Of a stretch of 57,307 bases of DNA, positions 50,541 to 57,307 are shown piece by piece. Made by a program: the position numbers and the translations under genes. The notes below the pieces were generated by a model, which was not told where the DNA came from, searched no databases, and was given only the letters and a program-made list of their open reading frames with translations. The stretch lies in the NCBI GenBank assembly GCA_963973975.1, contig CAXBCF010000020.1, forward strand, positions 1 to 57,307, written 5' to 3'. Each line of letters begins with the position of its first letter. The stretch's first letter is position 1. The stretch is from UBA1494_A sp963973975 (GTDB taxonomy: Bacteria > Bacteroidota > Bacteroidia > Flavobacteriales_E > Vicingaceae).

Positions 50541-51144
50541 TTTTTAAATCAAGCAGTTTCTGATCTTCAATAAAACCCTCCAAATGATCCCCAATCTTTA
50601 TTGGACCCACACCTTGAGGGGTTCCGGTAAAAATTAAATCTCCAATTTTGAGTGTCATAAAGGTAGAGATATGCGAAATCAATTGATTGATTGAAAACAG
50701 CATGTCATTTGTGTCTCCTATTTGGCGCTCTTCCTTATTGATAAGAAGCTTGAAATCAATATTTTTTGAATTTCTTAGCGAATTTATTTTTATAAATTGT
50801 CCAACAGGTGCAGAACCATCAAAAGCTTTGGCTCTTTCCCAGGGCAGTCCTTTCTCTTTTAATTGCTGTTGAATGTCTCTAGCAGTAAAATCAATTCCCA
50901 AAGTCACTTCTGAGTAATATTTATGGGCAAATTTTTCAGCAATATTTTTTCCCAATCGGTTAATTCTAACAACTAACTCGGCCTCATAATGTATATCATT
51001 TGAAAAGTCTGGATAGAAAAAAGGCTGTCTTTTAGGAATGAGCGCTGTATCGGGTTTTAGAAATATTACGGGTTCTTTTGGAACCTCGTTTTTCAGTTCA
51101 GCTGCATGTGCAGCATAATTTCTGCCAACACAAATAATTTTCAT
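50533..51144 (-). CDS. fumarylacetoacetate hydrolase family protein
   Basis: This 203-residue enzyme shows the FAH fold: IICVGRNYAAHAAELKNEVP, EPVIFLKPDTALI, IHYEAELVVRINRLGKNIAE (metal-binding Glu), GIDFTARDIQQQLKEKGLPW and FTGTPQGVGPIKIGDHLEG. Family members are metal-dependent hydrolases or decarboxylases of acyl-pyruvates and related keto acids, or oxaloacetate decarboxylases. The precise substrate is unknown. Its ATG overlaps the stop of the exonuclease gene by one base (TAATG), so the two are coupled. Confidence 0.92.
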   Translation of the reverse strand: MKIICVGRNYAAHAAELKNEVPKEPVIFLKPDTALIPKRQPFFYPDFSNDIHYEAELVVRINRLGKNIAEKFAHKYYSEVTLGIDFTARDIQQQLKEKGLPWERAKAFDGSAPVGQFIKINSLRNSKNIDFKLLINKEERQIGDTNDMLFSINQLISHISTFMTLKIGDLIFTGTPQGVGPIKIGDHLEGFIEDQKLLDLKIK

Positions 51145-51917
51145 TAGGAGCCTTTATAAAAGTTTCTCAATTTGATAGCAGTTAGCACCTTCTTTGTGTA
51201 AAGTGGAAAATCACCATCCATCATCCAATTATAATAAGATGGCTCTCTTTCTAAAATTTCAGTTACAGGTTTTCCTCTATGTTTTCCGAAATTAAAAACT
51301 TCAACGCCTTCATCATTATAAACAATCCTTCCCATTAAGTCTGCATTATTTGAGCGACTTGAAAATTCCGACAAAAATGAAATGTCATTTTCTAATTCAT
51401 CATATTTGTCAAGTTGGGCTTCTAGTACTTCATAAGTTGCAATGTTGTCAGCTTCAGCTGAATGTGCTTCAATTAAATCCTTTTCACAATAAAACCTATA
51501 AGCTGCAACCAAAGTTCGTTGCTCCATTTTGTGAAAAATATTTTGAACATCAACTAGTTTTCTATTCTCTAAGTCAAAGTCAACTCCAACTCTTAGAAAT
51601 TCTTCTGCCAATAAAGGAACATCAAATTTATTAGAGTTAAAACCCGCCAAATCGCTGTTGTCAATAAATTGAGCTAAACTTTTTGCCATTGCCTTAAAAG
51701 TGGGTTCTTCAGCAACATCTTTATCATAAATTCCATGAATTGCACTTGATTCAGCTGGAATTGGCATTTCAGGGTTCACTCTTCTTGTTTTGATCTCCTT
51801 TTTTCCGTCTGGATAAAGTTTAAGAATTGAAATTTCAACAATTCGATCTTTGGCTACGTCTACTCCTGTGGTTTCTAAATCAAAGAAAACGATTGGCTTT
51901 TTAAGTTTCAATTTCAT
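51144..51917 (-). CDS. DnaQ-like 3'-5' exonuclease
   Basis: This 257-residue protein carries a DEDDh exonuclease domain at about residues 1-175: IVFFDLETTGVDVAKDRIVE (catalytic Asp and Glu), NSDLAGFNSNKFDVPLLAEE (second Asp region) and HSAEADNIATYEVLEAQL (His and last Asp). The C-terminal part (VFNFGKHRGKPVTEILEREP; YYNWMMDGDFPLYTKKVL) is the additional domain seen in Bacteroidota exonucleases of this type. It likely trims 3' ends in DNA repair or RNA turnover and is not obviously the replicative epsilon subunit. Translation is coupled to the FAH gene. Confidence 0.9.
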   Translation of the reverse strand: MKLKLKKPIVFFDLETTGVDVAKDRIVEISILKLYPDGKKEIKTRRVNPEMPIPAESSAIHGIYDKDVAEEPTFKAMAKSLAQFIDNSDLAGFNSNKFDVPLLAEEFLRVGVDFDLENRKLVDVQNIFHKMEQRTLVAAYRFYCEKDLIEAHSAEADNIATYEVLEAQLDKYDELENDISFLSEFSSRSNNADLMGRIVYNDEGVEVFNFGKHRGKPVTEILEREPSYYNWMMDGDFPLYTKKVLTAIKLRNFYKGS

Positions 51918-51942
51918 AATCTGGAAGGTCTCCTTTTACTTG

Positions 51943-54900
51943 CTATTTGATGAAAATTCTTACGTATTGGTGTTTCTCGTAAGTAGGTCTATTTTTAATA
52001 TGATCGTAATTATATTCCGGACCTGTAATTAAAGTATTTAAATCAACAAAGTTAAACTGAGTCTCTTCCAAGCCTTTTGCAAAAAATACTTTCTCTAGCA
52101 ATCTTTTTGCATCATTGGCTCTTTTCTTAGTAAGAATTGAGTTGCTTTTCCAGGTTCTTGTAGGCACTTTAGAAGCACTAGAAGTGATGATGATATCAGC
52201 ATAACCTCGAGATTTAACTAGCTCGGCAACATCATCAATAAACATTATAAACTCTTTGTTACTTTCATCGATGTCTTTTGCATTGTATGGGAAATACCGT
52301 TGAAAATAAGCGATTACGTCTTTTAACTCTCCTGGTTTAGGATATGTTTCTTCGAAATCAGGATTTCCTTCTACACCAATGGTATAAGATTTAAATGCAA
52401 ATTGTGCTGGACGAGGAACATATTCATAAACACCTTGCTTCACTTTCATGAAAGTTAGAATTTGTCCGTATTCATTTCTAAAGACCAACTCAGCATCTTT
52501 TGGAAGATTTTCATCAAAAACAATCCTATAGCGATTGTCTAAATTCAATGACTTGAAAGAAAATTCACCCGCTTTGTCCACCTCAGATTGGTCGAGTAAT
52601 TCCCCTTTCTCATTTTCTAATTGAACAGCAAAACCACCAATGGATTTTCCTTTTTGAGTGATTTTAGCTTGAATTTCTGAACCTAATTTCGAAATACCGT
52701 TTGGCATGTATTCATAAAGCCCTGGTCCTTTTTTAGCAAAAACGAGTTCTTGGCCAAATTCATTCAATAGAAGTATTGTAGCATCATCTGGGAAGTCTCC
52801 ATCAAATTGTAACATGTAATTCTTTGAAAGGTCTAAGCCCTCAAAAATAAACTCTCCTGCAGCATCGGTAGTTGATTGTTGAATCAATTTTCCGTTACCA
52901 TCCAATAAGCTAATAGCAATGTTGTTCAATGCTTTGCCGTTTCTTTTTACTATTCCTCTTAATTTATTGCCTTTATTTTCAGATTCTGGGACATATTCGA
53001 AAATACCATCTCCAATATTCTTAAATACTAAGATATTTCCATATTCATCGTAAATAGTTATGATTCCATCATCAGGAAATTCTTCTCCAAATTGAAGTCT
53101 ATAAGTCTGATTTAAGTCAAGGTTTTCAAATTTAAATCCACCTGACCCGTCAGTTGTACTTTGTGAGATTAATTTCCCATTTCCATCTAATAAGCTAACT
53201 GAAACTCCACTTAAAGCAGTTCCGCCCCTTTTAGCAGTACCAATAAATTGAGTACCTTTCTTTGAGCTACTTGGAACGTATTCATATACCCCTTCTCTAA
53301 CCTTTCTAAAGGACAATACTTCACCTTGGTCGTTGGTTATTAATATTGTCGGATCTTCGGGAAATTTTCCATCAAAAATGATTCGATAGCTGTTATCTAA
53401 ATTGAGGCTATTAAAATTAAACTCACCATATTGATCGGTTTCAGTTTGTTGAATTAAACTTCTATTTTGATCTTCTAACCTTACAATTAATCCAGCTAAT
53501 GGTTTATCACCACTTTTTACCCTTCCTGCAATAGATTTTGATCGAATACCATAAAATTCAAACGGATATTGTGAAGGGACAAATAAGTGAGTTGAGTCAT
53601 TAATAACTTTTGTAACCACTTTCTCACCACGATCATTTTTTACATCAATTTCATAATTGGTTAAAGGAGTTTTTTCATCAGCGTAAGCTACAAGTTTATA
53701 TCCTTTAGAAGGTTCAAGTTGTTTAAAATCAAATACTCCTTTCACATCGCTTGTAGTTTCTTGAACCACTTCTCCGTCCTCGCTAAATAAAATAATGCGT
53801 TTACTTTGCATGGCAACGCCATTTTTTGTAATTGCTCCATTCACATCTGCTTTGCGCATCATTGCAGGAGAGATAGCAGTCATTCCACGACCAACTCTTA
53901 CAGGTTTTAATTTGATGTCTTTATAGATTTCTTGATAACTTGCTCCACTTGGAACGTAGATATCTTCTTCGTAAGAATCATAACCATCTGCTTCATAAAT
54001 AAAATGATAGCTATTATCAGCCTCTAAGATTGCGGAAAATTGTCCATCTCTTTGTCTTGGGGAGTATACACCAACCAACTCGCTTGTATTGTTATTGATA
54101 ATAGTTATTTGAGCTCCTTGTGGAGGTGACATTCTATCAACAAAAGTAAATTCACCTCTGTATAAAGTTAAATTACTTTCATCAGCATCAAGTAGTTGAA
54201 TCAAATAAATATCTTTCTCACCAAAACCACCTTCTTTAAATGAAGAATAATAAGCTCTTTTACCATCAGGAGTAGTTACAAAAAACACATCATCGTCCAC
54301 AGAGTTGATTGGGTAACCCATGTTTTTGGGAACAGTCCATCCAGAATCTGTTAATGTGCTATACATAATGTCATAGCCTCCCATACTATTATGACCATTG
54401 GAACTAAAATACAATGTTTTCCCATCGGGATGCATAAAAACGCCATCTTCGTCATAAGAAGTATTGATAATTGAACCTATGTTTTGAGCAAGTGCCCAAT
54501 TTCCATTTGGAAGAATATTGCAATAATAAATGTCTCTTCCTCCAAGGCCGCCTTCTCGTTCACTTACAAAATACAATGTTCTCTGATCTGGGCTAATGGC
54601 TACATGTGTTTCATACGCCTTAGAGTTAATATCTGATCCAAACTTTTTAGGTTCAGACCACGTTTCAATACCAGCAGAGTCGTTTAATAAGTTACTGAAG
54701 TAAAGTTCCCCGTTGCTGTTTTCATCTTTATAAATAAACAGTGTTTTTCCATCGATGGAAATATTCAAAGTCGCTTCATTATCAGTGCTACTAATATTAA
54801 GCATGGTTGGTTCGCTCCAAGTTCCGTTATCGTTATATGATACATAAATGTCTTCAAGACGTTGACCATCATAGGGGTCAAATTGATTTAAGTTAGAACT

Positions 54901-55542
54901 ATCTTTTCGCAACCTTCTAGAAGTAAAATAAATGGCGCTTTCGTCGATTCTAACAACCGGACTGTATTCAGGATAAAAACTATTAAGCTTGTTGCCTAAA
55001 TTTTCACTTTTAATATTAATAGGATTATCTAATGCATATTGAGCATACTTCGCCATGTTGATTCGCTTATCAATCTCAGACCATAATGGATGCTTATCAT
55101 TGATGAAGGTTCTAAATTTTTCAAAACTTTCCTTTGCTTCATTAAATTGATATTGACTGTGTTGTGATAGTCCTAAATGATACCAAGTATCAACAGGTGC
55201 TCGATCTTCTCTAGGGTTGAAAGGTTTGTAGTTTGGGGAAGTATTTTCAGAAGCTGCTTTTAAATAGGGTAAAGCTTTTTCTTTGCTTTTTACATCATTA
55301 GAGTTTAAAATTGCAACGCCAATATTAAAATTGATATTGGCATTATTTTTATCATTCTTATAAACACTTTCAAGAAGTACAAGGGCTTCTGCAAATCGGC
55401 TCTCATCCATTAAGTAAAATGCTTCTGTAAGTTTTTCCTTATCAGACATTTGACCCATAAGCTCAATGGAGAACAACGAAATTGCTAGAAATAAACTGCT
55501 TAATTTGCTTAGTTTCATTTGGCGTAATGTATTGTTTAACAT
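51943..55542 (-). CDS. large OmpA family protein with TPR, PD40 propeller and tandem Ig-like repeats
   Basis: This 1199-residue protein has a signal peptide (second in-frame ATG at 55518: MKLSKLSSLFLAISLFSIEL), TPR-like helices at about 30-180, WD40-like/PD40 blades at about 190-450 (e.g. AIYFTSRR, KTLFIYKDENSNGELYFSN, RTLYFVSEREGGLGGRDIYY, KTLYFSSNGHNSMGGYDIMY), a carboxypeptidase-regulatory-like region, then four repeats of about 95 residues (52387-53532). The C-terminal 130 residues are a divergent OmpA/MotB-like peptidoglycan-binding domain. This design is typical of Bacteroidota envelope proteins including T9SS-associated PorE-type proteins. The ATG at 55542 or that at 55518 could be used. 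The promoter lies in an inverted repeat (55541-55581). Confidence 0.88.
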   Translation of the reverse strand: MLNNTLRQMKLSKLSSLFLAISLFSIELMGQMSDKEKLTEAFYLMDESRFAEALVLLESVYKNDKNNANINFNIGVAILNSNDVKSKEKALPYLKAASENTSPNYKPFNPREDRAPVDTWYHLGLSQHSQYQFNEAKESFEKFRTFINDKHPLWSEIDKRINMAKYAQYALDNPINIKSENLGNKLNSFYPEYSPVVRIDESAIYFTSRRLRKDSSNLNQFDPYDGQRLEDIYVSYNDNGTWSEPTMLNISSTDNEATLNISIDGKTLFIYKDENSNGELYFSNLLNDSAGIETWSEPKKFGSDINSKAYETHVAISPDQRTLYFVSEREGGLGGRDIYYCNILPNGNWALAQNIGSIINTSYDEDGVFMHPDGKTLYFSSNGHNSMGGYDIMYSTLTDSGWTVPKNMGYPINSVDDDVFFVTTPDGKRAYYSSFKEGGFGEKDIYLIQLLDADESNLTLYRGEFTFVDRMSPPQGAQITIINNNTSELVGVYSPRQRDGQFSAILEADNSYHFIYEADGYDSYEEDIYVPSGASYQEIYKDIKLKPVRVGRGMTAISPAMMRKADVNGAITKNGVAMQSKRIILFSEDGEVVQETTSDVKGVFDFKQLEPSKGYKLVAYADEKTPLTNYEIDVKNDRGEKVVTKVINDSTHLFVPSQYPFEFYGIRSKSIAGRVKSGDKPLAGLIVRLEDQNRSLIQQTETDQYGEFNFNSLNLDNSYRIIFDGKFPEDPTILITNDQGEVLSFRKVREGVYEYVPSSSKKGTQFIGTAKRGGTALSGVSVSLLDGNGKLISQSTTDGSGGFKFENLDLNQTYRLQFGEEFPDDGIITIYDEYGNILVFKNIGDGIFEYVPESENKGNKLRGIVKRNGKALNNIAISLLDGNGKLIQQSTTDAAGEFIFEGLDLSKNYMLQFDGDFPDDATILLLNEFGQELVFAKKGPGLYEYMPNGISKLGSEIQAKITQKGKSIGGFAVQLENEKGELLDQSEVDKAGEFSFKSLNLDNRYRIVFDENLPKDAELVFRNEYGQILTFMKVKQGVYEYVPRPAQFAFKSYTIGVEGNPDFEETYPKPGELKDVIAYFQRYFPYNAKDIDESNKEFIMFIDDVAELVKSRGYADIIITSSASKVPTRTWKSNSILTKKRANDAKRLLEKVFFAKGLEETQFNFVDLNTLITGPEYNYDHIKNRPTYEKHQYVRIFIK
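52387..53532 (-). repeat. four ~95-residue tandem repeats in the OmpA/PD40 protein
   Basis: Each unit has the order G-x-(A/V)-K-x-x-G-x-x-(L/I), S-L-L-D-G-N-G-K-L-I, T-D-x-x-G-x-F-x-F, L-(D/N)-L-x-x-x-Y-x-(L/I)-x-F, F-P-x-D, N-x-x-G-x, then G-x-(Y/F)-E-Y-(V/M)-P. The middle two units are the closest. Boundaries are approximate. They look like prealbumin-like/CarboxypepD-type Ig folds, and a diverged fifth unit precedes them. Confidence 0.75.
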
Positions 55543-55581
55543 TTAATTGATTGCAAATATATTTTATTCAATCAATTAAAT
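55541..55581. promoter_or_regulatory. perfect 13-bp inverted repeat enclosing the OmpA-gene -7 box
   Basis: ATTTAATTGATTG (55541-55553) and CAATCAATTAAAT (55569-55581) are perfect inverted arms around 15 bases (55554-55568). The loop begins with the minus-strand box TATATTTG (55554-55561), an exact TAnnTTTG. One arm reaches the ATG at 55542. Symmetry around the core promoter suggests operator sites for a dimeric regulator, or an RNA hairpin on read-through. Confidence 0.55.
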
Positions 55582-55624
55582 GGCAAAATAGTCAATTAAT
55601 AACTAACAATAAGCAGTTCATCGA

Positions 55625-56944
55625 TTAGAAGTCTCTATTCATGTCAAAATCTTCTAGGATTTGACTAACTTTTTGAACAAAACTTCCTCCCAAAGAGCCA
55701 TCTACTACTCGATGATCATAAGATAATGATAAGAACATCATGTGTCGAATACCAATTGTGTCACCAAAAGGAGTCTCAATTACTGCAGGTTTTTTGCGAA
55801 TTGCTCCCACTGCTAAAATTGCAACTTGAGGCTGGTTAATAATAGGAGTTCCCATGACATTTCCAAATGTTCCAACATTTGTTACAGTGAAGGTTCCACC
55901 TGAAATTTCATCGGGGCTTAATTTATTATTCCTTGCTCTGTTAGCTAAATCGTTCACTGCTTTTGAAAGGCCAACCAAGTTTTTTTGATCGGCATCTTTA
56001 ATTACAGGAACAATTAAATTTCCGCTCGGAAGAGCAGTTGCCATTCCGAGATTAATGTGTTTGCGTTTGATAATTTTATCTCCATCAACTGAAATATTAA
56101 CCATTGGCATTTCCTTAATGGCCTTGGCAACAGCTTCCATAATGATTGGAGTGAAAGTAATTTTTTCGCCTTCTCTTGCCAAAAATTTATCTTTTATTTT
56201 ATTTCTCCAAAGCACCATATTGGTTACATCTGCTTCTACAAAAGAAGTGACATGAGCTGATGTATGTTTAGAATGAACCATGTGCTCAGAAATCAACTTT
56301 CGCATTCGATCCATTTGAATGATTTCATCACCATCGCTCATTGAAATTACTTGTTCTTTCTTTGGAGCAGGTGGAGTTGACCGAGAACTTTCTGCTTCTG
56401 AACTTGAAGGTGCAGTAGCAGAACTCTTACTGCTTCTATTTTCGATATGATTTAATAAGTCGTCTTTGGTAATTCGTTGGTTTAAGCCGCTACCTTGAAT
56501 CTTTTCCAATTCTTGAACACTTATACCTTCTTTTTCAGCAATGCTTCGAACTAATGGAGAGAAGAACTTTCCACTTGTTGATGTTTTGCTAATCTGTTGT
56601 TCTGGGTGATTTTCTTGAATTTTTTCTTCTACTTTCGATGCAGTTACTGTATTGCCTGAATTTTCAACTACAGGGCTTCCATTTTTAGAAATTGATGTTG
56701 TACCTTCAATTTCCAATATAGCAATTGCGTCTCCAACCTTAACAACATCATTTTCTTGAAATAATATCTTTTTAATTTTACCAGCTTCAGGAGCAGGAAT
56801 TTCGGAGTCCACCTTGTCTGTAGCAATTTCTAAAACTGCTTCTTCAGCATCTACTGTTTCACCTTCCGCTTTTAACCACTTTGTAATAGTTGCTTCAGCT
56901 ACACTTTCGCCCATTTTAGGCATGAGTAATTCAATTTCAGCCAT
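55625..56944 (-). CDS. 2-oxo acid dehydrogenase dihydrolipoyl acyltransferase (E2)
   Basis: This 439-residue E2 subunit transfers an acyl group from lipoamide to CoA in a 2-oxoacid dehydrogenase complex. It has one lipoyl domain (residues 1-78; lipoylated Lys44 in EIATDKVDSEIPAPE), a flexible linker, a peripheral-subunit-binding domain at about 126-167 (FFSPLVRSIAEKEGISVQEL), a Ser/Pro/Ala-rich linker and the catalytic domain (about 210-439) ending with YDHRVVDGSLGGSFVQKV (catalytic His and Asp). It is closest in layout to branched-chain or 2-oxoglutarate type E2. No E1 or E3 gene lies beside it. Promoter box at 56967-56974. Confidence 0.93.
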   Translation of the reverse strand: MAEIELLMPKMGESVAEATITKWLKAEGETVDAEEAVLEIATDKVDSEIPAPEAGKIKKILFQENDVVKVGDAIAILEIEGTTSISKNGSPVVENSGNTVTASKVEEKIQENHPEQQISKTSTSGKFFSPLVRSIAEKEGISVQELEKIQGSGLNQRITKDDLLNHIENRSSKSSATAPSSSEAESSRSTPPAPKKEQVISMSDGDEIIQMDRMRKLISEHMVHSKHTSAHVTSFVEADVTNMVLWRNKIKDKFLAREGEKITFTPIIMEAVAKAIKEMPMVNISVDGDKIIKRKHINLGMATALPSGNLIVPVIKDADQKNLVGLSKAVNDLANRARNNKLSPDEISGGTFTVTNVGTFGNVMGTPIINQPQVAILAVGAIRKKPAVIETPFGDTIGIRHMMFLSLSYDHRVVDGSLGGSFVQKVSQILEDFDMNRDF

Positions 56945-57307
56945 CTTTGTCTCTTTGATTAGTTGGCAAAATTACCCAAATTTTGCTTGAATGACTTAGG
57001 GCAGTTCGATAGGATTTTTAACTTTACGATATCCTCTGAGGAATTTGTCTAAAGGTGATTGAATTAACGAATAAGACGTTAGAATTTAGACCTTAGATTT
57101 TTAGACAGATTTCATTTCAAGTTTCACATTTCTTGTTTCATCCTTAATCTATACTCCATTATCTCTGTACCTTGGTTATTTATCTAATTTCTTAATTGTT
57201 AATTCATAATTTCCAAATTCGTAATTCATTCTCTTCTCTCTTTTCTTTGTTTTTGACCATGCCTGAAAAAAGTTGACACATTTGGTTCATTAAAACAATG
57301 AACAAAT
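56945..57307. other. gene-free right edge, pyrimidine-rich, with AATT repeats
   Basis: These 363 bases contain no gene I can support. A minus-strand TAATTTTG box (TAnnTTTG) at 56967-56974 suits the E2 gene. From about 57101 to 57260 the plus strand is strongly pyrimidine-rich and poor in G. Imperfect repeats of (T)AATT(C) occur at 57185-57230. The last 28 bases hold an imperfect inverted repeat (ATTTGGTTCATT with AATGAACAAAT) that may be part of the next gene's start or of a mobile-element end; too little is visible to decide. Confidence 0.4.

Overview
This 57.3-kb window is bacterial chromosome from a Bacteroidota, most likely Flavobacteriales-like. The evidence is an AT-rich base composition, many upstream boxes of the TAnnTTTG (-7) type, few Shine-Dalgarno sequences, a secreted protein with a type IX secretion C-terminal domain, a lipidated TamA variant (TamL) encoded next to TamB, and an OmpA/PD40/TPR envelope protein. 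No rRNA, tRNA, CRISPR array, intact insertion sequence or prophage was seen.

Layout: (1) 1-2.4 kb (minus): 5' part of a secreted protein gene, then a DUF2256 gene overlapping a DASH-type cryptochrome/photolyase gene. (2) 2.5-5.8 kb: two small convergent genes, then a tight accessory cassette of an XRE/S24 regulator, TcmP and a three-Cys DUF5131 protein. (3) 5.9-13.3 kb: tamB and tamL, envelope biogenesis. (4) 13.4-16.4 kb: a membrane LytTR regulator followed by an outer-membrane barrel gene and a membrane protein gene, with phased direct repeats in the promoter. (5) 16.4-20.1 kb: GAPDH, rpmH, an MsbA-like ABC exporter and an unknown gene. (6) 20.2-21.9 kb: a small accessory cluster (unknown protein, superinfection-immunity-like membrane protein, NERD nuclease-related protein). 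(7) 22-31 kb, mostly minus strand: a kelch-like T9SS cargo, a murQ/aminopeptidase/MarC operon, two SDR enzymes, an HDAC-fold deacetylase, holin-like and DUF819 membrane proteins. (8) 31-39.7 kb: PAS protein, SirB1-like protein, nucleoside phosphorylase, Usp-cinA pair, LOG family protein and uvrA. (9) 39.7-49.1 kb (minus): exopolysaccharide locus running DUF423, asnB, glycosyltransferase, Wza-like exporter, Wzc-like tyrosine kinase with a (Gly-Tyr)14 tail, rfbC, WecA/MraY-like transferase and a lytic transglycosylase. (10) 49.2-57.3 kb: a saccharopine dehydrogenase-like gene, FAH family hydrolase, DEDDh exonuclease, the large OmpA/PD40 protein with four tandem repeats, a 2-oxoacid dehydrogenase E2, and a gene-free right edge.

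Most genes are housekeeping, envelope or metabolic. The parts most likely to hold something new are the S24-TcmP-DUF5131 cassette, the 20.5-21.9 kb cluster, the LytTR target repeats, the Gly-Tyr tail of the tyrosine kinase, and the promoter of the OmpA/PD40 gene, which is embedded in a perfect inverted repeat. All functional calls rest on reading the translated sequence by eye; no database search was run.
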